The translations under genes and the position numbers were made by a program. Shown one piece after another: positions 1-7,325 of a stretch of 64,000 nucleotides of DNA. The notes beneath the pieces are model-generated. The model was given only the letters and a program-made list of their open reading frames with translations, was not told the DNA's origin and ran no database searches. The stretch spans positions 31,933-95,932 of the forward strand of contig NZ_FNZU01000011.1 in the NCBI RefSeq assembly GCF_900109325.1, written 5' to 3'. The DNA comes from Alkalibacterium pelagium. GTDB taxonomy: Bacteria; Bacillota; Bacilli; Lactobacillales; Carnobacteriaceae_A. How positions within the stretch are numbered: the stretch's first letter is position 1; every line of letters begins with the position of its first letter.

Positions 1-953
1 AGTACAGATAAAAGGAGTGCTTTAATGTCAACTTGTTCTCGTTCAATCCTCGATGTACTTGACTCTGCATCTTCCAGCTGATCAATCATTTGAATCAGGT
101 TTGCTAGTCTTTTCACCTGTCTGTCAAGGCTTGTTAAACGTTCAGGTGTAACTTCCCAGACACCATCAATCATGGCTTCAATATTTCCCTGAAGGGTGGT
201 CAGGGGTGTTCTCACTTCATGAGCTAAATCTGATACCATCTGATTACGAATCAGTTTCTGCTGGGCCAACTGAGCGGCTAACGTGTTGACACTTTCCTGC
301 AGATTATAGAGTTCACTGATTTTTTCATCTACTTTGACGGCTCCTAGAGTTTCTCCCCGAGCAATCTTTTGAGTCATTATGCTTGTATCGGCAATCGGTT
401 TGCTTAAGCGTTTAGAAATCAGGTAAGCTACTATCCCCGCTATGACTACAGATAATATTCCCATCAGAAAAATCAGTAAGGTTAAATCCTGCAGAAACTC
501 TTCTTCTTCTGCTGTATAATCCTGTAAGCCTGGATACGTAATAACTGCCGTACCTATATTCGCACCGTCTGAAAACAACCCTATTTCTTCTTCAAGCCAG
601 TTTTCATCGGGTATTAATTCTGTTGTCCGCATCCTCTGCATATGCTGCCTCATTGGAGAAGTCTGACTGATAATCTCATTTCCTTCAGCATCCTCTACAC
701 TTACCAGTATATGTGAATGCATCGCATTCTGAATCGTCGCAGAAAGAACTTCTTCATCCCATACTCCTTCTTCAATATATGCTGTTTCGATTGTTTCTAC
801 CACGGATTCTCTTTCCGCTATGAAACGCTGACTTAAATAATCATCAAACTGGTCTCCGGTAATTTGAAAAGTGAGAAAACTGAATAGAGCAATGACACTT
901 ATACTTCCGCCTAGTATATAGAAGAATAGATGGCTAAACAGTGTTTTTTTCAT
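1..953 (-). CDS. Sensor histidine kinase, 3' end outside window
   Basis: Membrane sensor kinase that should autophosphorylate on His and pass the phosphate to the regulator encoded just upstream. Reading down from the ATG at 951-953 gives an N-terminal membrane segment (about residues 8-30), an extracytoplasmic domain of about 130 residues rich in acidic residues, a second membrane segment, a HAMP linker and a HisKA box (DLAHEVRTPLTTL) with the phospho-acceptor His near residue 245. The ATPase domain lies beyond base 1, so the gene is partial only because the window ends. Its start overlaps the end of the regulator gene by 20 nt, which implies coupled translation. The signal sensed cannot be read from the sequence; the adjoining copper genes make copper or envelope stress the obvious candidate (inference). 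Confidence 0.93.
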   Translation of the reverse strand, partial: MKKTLFSHLFFYILGGSISVIALFSFLTFQITGDQFDDYLSQRFIAERESVVETIETAYIEEGVWDEEVLSATIQNAMHSHILVSVEDAEGNEIISQTSPMRQHMQRMRTTELIPDENWLEEEIGLFSDGANIGTAVITYPGLQDYTAEEEEFLQDLTLLIFLMGILSVVIAGIVAYLISKRLSKPIADTSIMTQKIARGETLGAVKVDEKISELYNLQESVNTLAAQLAQQKLIRNQMVSDLAHEVRTPLTTLQGNIEAMIDGVWEVTPERLTSLDRQVKRLANLIQMIDQLEDAESSTSRIEREQVDIKALLLSV

Positions 954-1638
954 GTGTCACCCCAAACCGATAGCCGGCACCATGAACAGTCTCAATATAG
1001 AGCGGCTTTCTTGGGTTTTCTTCAATTTTGGCTCTTAAATTTTTGATATGAGAGTCTATAACTCTGTCCAAGGCGGTTGCTTCAAGACCTTTAACCTTTT
1101 CCAAAAGCTGCTCTCTTGAAAACACATGCTTGGGATTGCTAGCCATGATTAGCAACAGGTCAAATTCTGTATGAGTTAATACAATTTTGCTTCCGTAGGC
1201 GTTTACTTCCATCCTGTCCGGATAGATAATGAGGTTACCTTTATTAAAGACCCATTTCTCCTGTTTAATTTCATCATCTCTAGAAACTCGTCGATTGACG
1301 GTTGCGATTCTAGCCAGCAGTTCTTTTGGACTAAACGGCTTCTTGATATAGTCATCGGCCCCTAATTGTAGTCCTTTCAACACGTCCTTTTCATTCGATC
1401 GTGCGGTGAGCAGGATAATCGGCACAGATGATGTCCGACGAATATTTTCACATATTTCCCATCCTGATACGTCAGGCAGCATGATATCAAGCACAATAAA
1501 ATCTACAGAATTATCATTAAATAATTGAAGTGCCTGTTTTCCGTTTGTTGCCAGGTATACCGTATGCCCCTGCGCAGTCAAGTAAGCGTGTATTATATCA
1601 AGAATGGACTGTTCATCATCGACAACTAATATATTCAT
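934..1638 (-). CDS. OmpR-family response regulator
   Basis: Two-domain DNA-binding regulator of 234 residues. The receiver domain (1-120) has the acidic pair DDE near residue 7, the phosphorylation Asp in IVLDIMLPD, and the conserved T and K of LLTARSNEKD and IKKPF. The C-terminal winged helix ends with the typical ETVHGAGYRF motif. A good AAAGGAG lies before the ATG. It is paired with the overlapping kinase gene. Likely targets are the promoters of the two exported Met-rich genes at 1838 and 9635, both of which carry a tandem TCCAT-N6-TCCAT box of the kind OmpR-family dimers bind (inference). It resembles copper/envelope regulators such as CopR or CssR, but the sequence alone does not fix the subfamily. 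Confidence 0.95.
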   Translation of the reverse strand: MNILVVDDEQSILDIIHAYLTAQGHTVYLATNGKQALQLFNDNSVDFIVLDIMLPDVSGWEICENIRRTSSVPIILLTARSNEKDVLKGLQLGADDYIKKPFSPKELLARIATVNRRVSRDDEIKQEKWVFNKGNLIIYPDRMEVNAYGSKIVLTHTEFDLLLIMASNPKHVFSREQLLEKVKGLEATALDRVIDSHIKNLRAKIEENPRKPLYIETVHGAGYRFGVTHEKNTV

Positions 1639-1669
1639 TTCTCTTAAACTCCTTTACATACAGTGACTA

Positions 1670-1709
1670 TCGGTTTAAATTTTTATGGATTAATACTACC
1701 ATAAACCGA
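1670..1709. repeat. Inverted repeat upstream of the response regulator
   Basis: TCGGTTTA (1670-1677) is matched by TAAACCGA (1702-1709), about 30-70 bases before the regulator start. Inside it lies a single ATGGATTAAT (1685-1694), the same element found doubled upstream of the two Met-rich genes. It may be an autoregulatory site or simply a leader hairpin. Confidence 0.45.
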
Positions 1710-1769
1710 AAGCATAGACTTCACACATTGTCACTGCAGGCAACGTTAACTGAATGACCGGATAAATTC

Positions 1770-1797
1770 AAAAAACCGATGACCGAAATCATGCGGC
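1770..1797 (-). terminator. Rho-independent terminator after the small Met/His-rich gene
   Basis: On the minus strand GCCGCATGA pairs with TCATCGG around the loop TTTCGG, with one bulged C, and is followed by six T. It closes the small gene at 1838-2161 and probably also read-through from the copY-copA-methyltransferase unit, because no terminator is seen between those genes. Confidence 0.6.
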
Positions 1798-1837
1798 TTT
1801 TCGGAAGGATGATTACTTTTGTAGCGTATTAATCCCT

Positions 1838-2161
1838 TTAGTGCATGCTTCCCATTCCTTCAAAATTATTGCTTCGAGAAGAGCCGCCAGTGCCATGCAT
1901 TTCTTTATAATGCTCTCTCAGTTCTCTATTGTTAAGCTCAGGGTGACTTTCACGTATATGAGACTTCATCTGACCAAAGTTAATCACAGAGCCATCCATT
2001 TCCATATGCATGGATTCACTATTTCCCATATGATTCATATAAATACTTTCTACCTGATTGATTGACCCTTGCTCAGGCTGTTGACTATCGTCAAAACGTG
2101 TTAATCCTAGCCCACCCGTCAATGCCACTAAACCAGTTAAAACGCCATTAAATAAATTCAT
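1838..2161 (-). CDS. Small exported or membrane-anchored Met/His-rich protein
   Basis: A 107-residue protein that I cannot assign to a named family. Residues 3-20 form one hydrophobic segment (LFNGVLTGLVALTGGLGL) that would act as signal or anchor. The rest is polar, with clustered Met and His (NHMGNSESMHMEM, HYKEMHG, GMGSMH at the C-terminus). Such clusters bind Cu(I) in known extracytoplasmic copper proteins, so a copper-buffering role outside the membrane is plausible (inference). AGGAGC precedes the ATG at good spacing. It has its own promoter with a tandem regulator box at 2232-2249, and a terminator downstream. It lies between the two-component genes and the copper ATPase operon. Confidence 0.75.
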   Translation of the reverse strand: MNLFNGVLTGLVALTGGLGLTRFDDSQQPEQGSINQVESIYMNHMGNSESMHMEMDGSVINFGQMKSHIRESHPELNNRELREHYKEMHGTGGSSRSNNFEGMGSMH

Positions 2162-2188
2162 TTTATTCCAGCTCCTATTTAGTCTATT

Positions 2189-2208
2189 GAAACACTATAG
2201 TATGTTTC
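2189..2208. repeat. 20-bp near-palindrome in the leader of the Met/His-rich gene
   Basis: GAAACA (2189-2194) and TGTTTC (2203-2208) flank CTATAG. It sits just downstream of the proposed -10 and about 30 bases before the start codon. It could be an operator or an mRNA hairpin. Confidence 0.4.
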
Positions 2209-2215
2209 TAACTAA

Positions 2216-2249
2216 ATACTACCTTTTGATTATGGATTAATTATGGATT
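2216..2249 (-). promoter_or_regulatory. Promoter with tandem response-regulator-like box
   Basis: On the minus strand two TCCAT elements (complements of 2243-2247 and 2232-2236) are separated by 6 nt, an 11-bp repeat period. The second is followed after exactly 10 nt by TAGTAT (complement of 2216-2221) as -10. There is no good -35, as expected for an OmpR-type activated promoter. The same arrangement occurs at 10233-10266. Confidence 0.55.
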
Positions 2250-2864
2250 TTTCATCGGAACTAACTTTAATTTTCTGACAATAGTGTGGAATAATTCTTC
2301 ATTCTCTTCTATCGTCAAGCCTGCTTTTTCAATGTTTTCAAGAGTTTTACGGTTGATATTCGCTCCCCAAATGGATACCGGTACAGGATTAGCTATGTCC
2401 ATTAATTTCCCTAATAGTTCATTTTCACTTCTCATATGTTCGAGCATAATAATTTTCCCATCTGGCCTGCAGACTCTTTTAAGTTCTTTCAATCCTTTTA
2501 CCGGATCGGGAACTGAACAGAAAACACAGGTGGATATAACGTAATCGAAGGAGTCATTTGGAAAGTCCATTTGCTGTATGTCCATTTCGTTGAGGGTGAC
2601 TGGAAAAGGCAGGTCAAGCGATTTAACTTTTTCAACCGCTTTTTCCAGCATCTTTGGACTGAAATCAATACCGGTCAGCTGGATACCTTCCGGGTAAAAT
2701 GACAGATTTTTTCCAGTACCTATTCCCACTTCAAGAACAGTCCCTTTAACATCTTTGAGAAGATTCTTCCGCCATTTATCTTTCATCATCCGATCCATCG
2801 AATCATAAAAAAAAGATACTCTATTGTAACGCTTTTTTATCGTTTTATTAGTGTTCTCTGTCAT
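2241..2864 (-). CDS. Class I SAM-dependent methyltransferase in the copper operon
   Basis: Cytosolic methyltransferase of the UbiE/PmtA type, about 207 residues. Motif I is VLEVGIGTGKNLSF, followed by the acidic GIDFSPKML that holds the SAM ribose and the DYVISTCVFCSVPDP segment. The frame can be extended upstream, but the ATG at 2862-2864 has a strong AGGAGGG five bases before it, so I place the start there. It lies 87 bases behind the copper ATPase with no terminator between and is probably cotranscribed with copY-copA. The substrate is unknown; membrane-lipid or small-molecule methylation are both open. A partner gene of this class is not part of the classical copYZAB operon. Confidence 0.85.
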   Translation of the reverse strand: MTENTNKTIKKRYNRVSFFYDSMDRMMKDKWRKNLLKDVKGTVLEVGIGTGKNLSFYPEGIQLTGIDFSPKMLEKAVEKVKSLDLPFPVTLNEMDIQQMDFPNDSFDYVISTCVFCSVPDPVKGLKELKRVCRPDGKIIMLEHMRSENELLGKLMDIANPVPVSIWGANINRKTLENIEKAGLTIEENEELFHTIVRKLKLVPMKNP

Positions 2865-2951
2865 TCCTGACCCTCCTGAACAATATGAATTTTTGCTCCT
2901 GTTTATAGTTATCCTCACTATGCTTGCGAGTGTTTTCATTTAATCTAAATA

Positions 2952-5453
2952 CTAACTGATCTGAGGTCTACTTTTGGTGCTCTCTTGAGTAGTCGAACCT
3001 ATATCACTCTTCTTTAATCTTAGGGAATTATACACCACATTTAAAGAGCTTAAAGCCATAGCTGCTGCGCCAATCATAGGATGGAGTAGCCCAAATACTG
3101 CCACCGGAATAAACAGAGCATTGTAGAACCAAGCCCAAAAATAATTTTGCTTGATTTTTTTAAAAATTGCCTTAGATAATTTTATTGCTGAGATTATTCC
3201 GCTGAGTTCCCCTTTTACTAACGTAACATCTGCTGCTTCAATTGCTATATCTGTTCCCGTTCCAATTGCAATACCTACGTTAGCTTGTTTTAAAGCTGGT
3301 GCATCATTAATACCATCCCCAACCATGGCAACAGTACCATATTTTTCTTGTAATTTTCTTATTTCATCAACTTTCCCATCTGGAAGTACTTCAGCAATTA
3401 CATGGCTGATGCCTACTTTCTGTCCAATTGCCTTAGCGGTACGTTGGTTATCCCCTGTAATCATCGCTGTTCTAATCCCTAATTTTTCTAATGCAGCAAT
3501 TGTTTTTGCTGAATCTTCTTTTATAGGATCAGCTACTGCAATGATACCTAGAAATTGATTATCTTTAGCAAGCAACATAGCTGTTTTTGCTTCCTCTTCT
3601 ATCCTGATCATTTCATTTTCAAAAGGTTCAAAAGCAATGCCGTTTTCTTGCATCAACTTCCTGTTTCCCAGAAGTATTTTTTCATCATCAACATATCCTG
3701 TAACTCCTTTACCGGTTACAGCATTAAAGTTCACTACATCTCCTAGTCTCATCTTATCTATTTTGGCTTTTTCAATAATCGCATGCCCTAATGGATGTTC
3801 CGATCCTTTTTCAATCGTTCCGGCATAATACAAAAAGTCTGATTCCAGAATATTTTCTGCACATACAATATCTGTTACTTCCGGCTTGCCTTTTGTAATT
3901 GTTCCTGTTTTATCAAATGCAATTGTATTAACTTCTTTAAACGTCTGGATTGCTTCACCATTCCGTATTAGTATACCATTTTCTGCACCCATTCCACTAC
4001 CGACCATCAAAGCTGTCGGGGTTCCTAATCCCAATGCACATGGACAGGAAATTACCATTACAGCTGTAGCTGTGATGAATGCAAGAGTCAGAGGAGTTAA
4101 ATCTGGGTTAACCCACGGTAGAAAAGTTGCGCCCCACTGAATAATACTTAAGTGAAAATCTGGGAAAATGAGGAACGATGTAAAAGTAAGCAGCGTTATT
4201 AACAGGATAGCAGGAACAAAATATCCGGTAACGCGATCAGCAAATTCTTGAATGGGCACTTTAGATCCTTGACATTCTTCCATCATTTTTGCAACTTGTG
4301 ATAGGAATGTATCTTTACCAACCTTAGTTACTTCTACCTTTAACATGCCTTGTTTGTTAATAGTGGCACCAATGACTTCTTCTCCATTTTGTCGTTTAAC
4401 TGGCATTGACTCCCCTGTTGCCATTGACTCATCTAACAACCCATTCCCTGCAATTATTAAACCATCTGTAGGTACTTTTTCCCCTGGGCGAATAACCATT
4501 AAATCTCCGACTTGCAATTCTTTAACCGGTACCTCTCTTTCTTCACCATCAACCATTATATTAGCTGTTTTAGCACCCATCTGAAGTAATTTCTTTATCG
4601 CTTGTGATGCTTTTCCTTTAGCACGGATTTCAAGGTATTTACCTATTAAATGGAAAGTCATAATTGTCGTTGCCATCTCAATGAAACTTTGTAAGGGAAA
4701 GAACAATCCCATTAACCCAATAATATACGGAGGTAAAGAACCGAAGGATACCAATACATCCATGTTAGGGGTCTTATTTTTAAGAGCCTTCCAACTGCTT
4801 ATGTGCACATGTCTACCTACACCAAATATGATTGGTGCTCCTAAGAGACTAATAATTAACAAGTATCCAGGAATTGGGAATATGAACATATGCAGCACCA
4901 TAAGAATCATGATAATACTAGATAACGTTGCAGATAGCTTTACTCTCTTTTCGGCTTTTTTAATTTTCACTAAATCTTCGTCTATTTCGTTTTCCTGATC
5001 CTCTTCCAATATCAGTTTATACCCTAAATCACTTATCTTTTTCTGCATGTCTAGCACTCTTACTGATTTGGAGCTGTAGGCGACAGTTGCTTTCTCCGCG
5101 GCAAAATTTACAGTTGCTGAACTAACCCCATCCAGAGTGAGAAGACCCTTTTCTACCGTATTAGCACAGGTTGTACATGTCATCCCCTCAATTTTCAATG
5201 TTACCTTTTCTTCAGTTTCTTTATTTTGTTCAAGTACAGCTTTGTATCCTAGTTCACTAACTGCCTCAGTTAAAGAATCTATGCTAACACTATTAGAGTG
5301 TTCTACTTTTGCTTTCTCAGTAGCAAAATTTACATTTGCATTTTTTACTCCTTCAATGTCTTTCAGTTTTTTTTCAATATTAGATGCACAAGTAACACAT
5401 GACATTCCGTCCAGCAATAAGATAGATTCTTTAACTGTAGTATTGTTTTTCAT
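2952..5453 (-). CDS. copA: Copper-exporting P1B-type ATPase
   Basis: Pumps Cu(I) from the cytosol at the cost of ATP. The 833 residues contain two N-terminal heavy-metal domains with CxxC sites (C19-C22 and C93-C96), a membrane part with the transport motif CPC at 470-472, the phosphorylated Asp in DKTGT (514-518), the ATP-binding HPLG motif (SEHPLGHAII), the hinge GDGINDAPAL and a last helix with MALSSLNVVYNSLR, the sequence typical of CopA Cu(I) exporters rather than Zn/Cd pumps. It starts 18 bases after copY with an AGGAG box, so the two form one operon controlled by CopY. All catalytic motifs look intact. No separate CopZ chaperone is visible nearby; the two metal domains may stand in for it. 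Confidence 0.97.
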   Translation of the reverse strand: MKNNTTVKESILLLDGMSCVTCASNIEKKLKDIEGVKNANVNFATEKAKVEHSNSVSIDSLTEAVSELGYKAVLEQNKETEEKVTLKIEGMTCTTCANTVEKGLLTLDGVSSATVNFAAEKATVAYSSKSVRVLDMQKKISDLGYKLILEEDQENEIDEDLVKIKKAEKRVKLSATLSSIIMILMVLHMFIFPIPGYLLIISLLGAPIIFGVGRHVHISSWKALKNKTPNMDVLVSFGSLPPYIIGLMGLFFPLQSFIEMATTIMTFHLIGKYLEIRAKGKASQAIKKLLQMGAKTANIMVDGEEREVPVKELQVGDLMVIRPGEKVPTDGLIIAGNGLLDESMATGESMPVKRQNGEEVIGATINKQGMLKVEVTKVGKDTFLSQVAKMMEECQGSKVPIQEFADRVTGYFVPAILLITLLTFTSFLIFPDFHLSIIQWGATFLPWVNPDLTPLTLAFITATAVMVISCPCALGLGTPTALMVGSGMGAENGILIRNGEAIQTFKEVNTIAFDKTGTITKGKPEVTDIVCAENILESDFLYYAGTIEKGSEHPLGHAIIEKAKIDKMRLGDVVNFNAVTGKGVTGYVDDEKILLGNRKLMQENGIAFEPFENEMIRIEEEAKTAMLLAKDNQFLGIIAVADPIKEDSAKTIAALEKLGIRTAMITGDNQRTAKAIGQKVGISHVIAEVLPDGKVDEIRKLQEKYGTVAMVGDGINDAPALKQANVGIAIGTGTDIAIEAADVTLVKGELSGIISAIKLSKAIFKKIKQNYFWAWFYNALFIPVAVFGLLHPMIGAAAMALSSLNVVYNSLRLKKSDIGSTTQESTKSRPQIS

Positions 5454-5471
5454 CTTGACCTCTCCTTTTAG

Positions 5472-5921
5472 TTATAGTGATTTTAAATCTCTGTTTAAAC
5501 TGCAGTGACATTGCCCCTTAACACATTCACATACTACTTCAGCAGGTGCTGTTTTTTTCTTTTCTTCAATCACGGCTTCTACACTTTCTATATCAGTTAA
5601 GCTTAATGGAATATCTTCTAAAATCATTTTTAGTATGACTTTGTTTTCTGTACTACACACTTGATTAAACAATTCAGTGATTTTATTTCTTATGCATTCT
5701 TTTTCTGACAAAGTGGGATAATATACATACATGCGACCTTTCAGTTCATAGTCAATCATTCCTTTATTAACTAATCGCCCAATTAAAGTTTTAGTCGTTG
5801 ATATTTCCCACGTTGTTTTTTCTTTTAACATTTCATTTATTTCTTTACTTGTTATGGGATGGTTAGTCCAAATCACTCTCATTATTTCCCATTCAGATGG
5901 AGATATCTGGTTTTTCTTCAT
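5472..5921 (-). CDS. copY: CopY/BlaI-family copper-responsive repressor
   Basis: A 149-residue winged-helix repressor (SEWEIMRVIWTNHP start, TSKEI and TWEISTTKTLIGRLVNKG recognition region) with the Cys pattern CxCx4CxC at C131, C133, C138 and C140. In known CopY proteins this tail binds Zn in the DNA-bound form and loses DNA binding when Cu(I) displaces the Zn. It has a strong GGGAGGAG ribosome site and a cop box 53-62 bases upstream of its start. It heads the copY-copA-methyltransferase unit and is therefore expected to be autoregulated. Confidence 0.96.
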   Translation of the reverse strand: MKKNQISPSEWEIMRVIWTNHPITSKEINEMLKEKTTWEISTTKTLIGRLVNKGMIDYELKGRMYVYYPTLSEKECIRNKITELFNQVCSTENKVILKMILEDIPLSLTDIESVEAVIEEKKKTAPAEVVCECVKGQCHCSLNRDLKSL

Positions 5922-5961
5922 CTGATAACTCTCCTCCCTTCATTGGTGATTCAAATAACGT

Positions 5962-5983
5962 GCTATTTGTAACTACATTTGTA
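5962..5983 (-). promoter_or_regulatory. cop box (CopY operator), one perfect and one partial copy
   Basis: 5974-5983 reads TACATTTGTA, which fits the CopY operator TACAnnTGTA. On the minus strand a second, imperfect copy (TACAAATAGC, complement of 5962-5971) follows after 2 bases, giving a 12-bp period. Tandem cop boxes are known in enterococcal copY promoters. The site lies in the 233-bp gap before copY. Confidence 0.75.
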
Positions 5984-6154
5984 ATCATTAATTCTAAAAA
6001 AAATTATTCTATAGAATGTAAGCATCCATCGAAATGATTGATGCTCACTTTATGATTTACTTGATTTTATTAACTAGACGGCTTCTGATCTCCCATGACT
6101 CAACTCATCTGAATACAGTAAGATTGAGCTTGTTTTCCTGAGAATATGATGTTG

Positions 6155-6850
6155 TTACTTTTCAATCTTAGTGTTTCTAGTGCTGAAATTATTGACAAGG
6201 GGTACTTCTTTTATTTTTTTATACTTAGTTACAATTAATCCAATAGTTAAAAAACTAAAACTTAGGCCAAACACCAGTAGGAAGTTATGCATAAAAAACT
6301 CAGCAGGCAGAGCCTCAATTATCGGGTCAGTGGCCGGGTTAAACAGCCATGCATCATTATTGAAAAATGTCTGATGGAATAGTAAAAAAATTGCATCAAA
6401 ACTAATTAGTACTGCAACTATTATAGACAGTAAGACTAAAATACCTGTTTTAAAAAATAATAAAAAACTTTTTTGAAGTTTTTTACTTCTTGAATATAAT
6501 AGAAAACCGAGCGATCCCATTCCTGAAATTAATAGAATAGAATAATTGATTAGAAATAACCTCTTCACTTCATAAAAGTGAAATAGTCCACTTTCAGAAC
6601 TAGAAAAATCCGGCATAGTCAGTTCTGAAATCCAAGGATAATTTAAGTAAGCAATCAGAATCCGATAATTAACTAATATTTGTTCTTTTGACATATTTAT
6701 GTTCTCTGAAATATTCAAGTAATTGATATCAAACGAATACAATGGGGTAAAATTAATTGTAATCGCTATTGATAGTGACAAAATAAATAATGAAATTAAG
6801 ATGAATCCTAACACTTTAACAAGTCGCTGTTTCAAATTGACACTCCTCAC
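6155..6850 (-). CDS. lit: Lit-like lipoprotein intramolecular transacylase (DUF1461/TIGR01906)
   Basis: Integral membrane protein, about 231 residues, with hydrophobic segments near 13-33, 98-118, 132-155 and 188-207. It matches the TIGR01906/DUF1461 family, visible in HFYEVKRLF (His about 91) and HQTFFNNDAWLFNPATDPII (His about 159). Characterised members move an acyl chain from the lipid moiety to the N-terminal Cys amine of lipoproteins, making lyso-form lipoproteins. The longest reading starts at a GTG overlapping the preceding stop (GTGA). A TTG at 6833-6835 has GAGGAG six bases before it and may be the real start. It lies 233 bases upstream of copY and close to an Lgt homologue, so it looks like the copper-associated Lit type described in Listeria (family knowledge). 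Substrates here are unknown. Confidence 0.85.
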   Translation of the reverse strand: MRSVNLKQRLVKVLGFILISLFILSLSIAITINFTPLYSFDINYLNISENINMSKEQILVNYRILIAYLNYPWISELTMPDFSSSESGLFHFYEVKRLFLINYSILLISGMGSLGFLLYSRSKKLQKSFLLFFKTGILVLLSIIVAVLISFDAIFLLFHQTFFNNDAWLFNPATDPIIEALPAEFFMHNFLLVFGLSFSFLTIGLIVTKYKKIKEVPLVNNFSTRNTKIEK

Positions 6851-7056
6851 CGTTTGTTACGCTTTAATTTTGATTGTAATGCATAAACTTCTTCTTTTAA
6901 TTTCTTGTTTTCTTTTTGACATTCTAATTTTTCCTTATCATGGTTAGTTGTATCACCCTGTTTCTCTGAAGATTTACTGCTGTGCATGCCCGGCATGAAA
7001 AACATAAACACTAGATGGCCAAGCATCATTAGAATGAAATATATAAAGATGTCCAT
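6847..7056 (-). CDS. Small membrane protein with coiled-coil tail
   Basis: A 69-residue protein of no recognised family. It begins MDIFIYFILMMLGHLVFMFF, a single membrane segment, followed by MPGMHSS, a polar linker and a Lys/Glu-rich heptad region (EKLECQKENKKLKEEVYALQ) likely to form a coiled coil. The ATG at 7054-7056 has AAAGGAG eight bases upstream; an ATG 21 bases earlier lies before that site and is less likely. Its stop overlaps the lit start, so the two are translationally coupled and may work together. The HLVFMFFMPGMH stretch is rich in Met and His at the outer edge of the membrane, which would suit metal contact (inference). Confidence 0.7.
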   Translation of the reverse strand: MDIFIYFILMMLGHLVFMFFMPGMHSSKSSEKQGDTTNHDKEKLECQKENKKLKEEVYALQSKLKRNKR

Positions 7057-7325
7057 TCGCTTTACTCCTTTTTTCATTATTACTATAATTAATCACTACA
7101 TAAATTTGTTTAGGACTGATTATAGTACACATAATTTAATTAGCCCTCCCTGTATAGAAACATGTAAATATTACCTTATTCATTTATAGTTTTTACAGTC
7201 ACTACTGAAGATTTTTGGAATCATATTTTAAAAATCATCTAGCTCATCAAGCGTAATGATATACATCGAGGTTATAAAAAGTAATATACTCTGTTTTGCC
7301 AACTCGTTCCTTCTTATTTAAAGTA

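Noticed and set aside
1841..2065. Plus-strand frame rich in His and Met
   Set aside because: It is the antisense of the Met/His-rich gene; the composition is a mirror of CAT/ATG codons.
6920..7130. 52-codon minus-strand frame with a GGAGGG-like site overlapping the small lit-linked gene
   Set aside because: It has no recognisable features and is mostly out-of-frame reading of the small membrane protein; the coupled gene is the better call.
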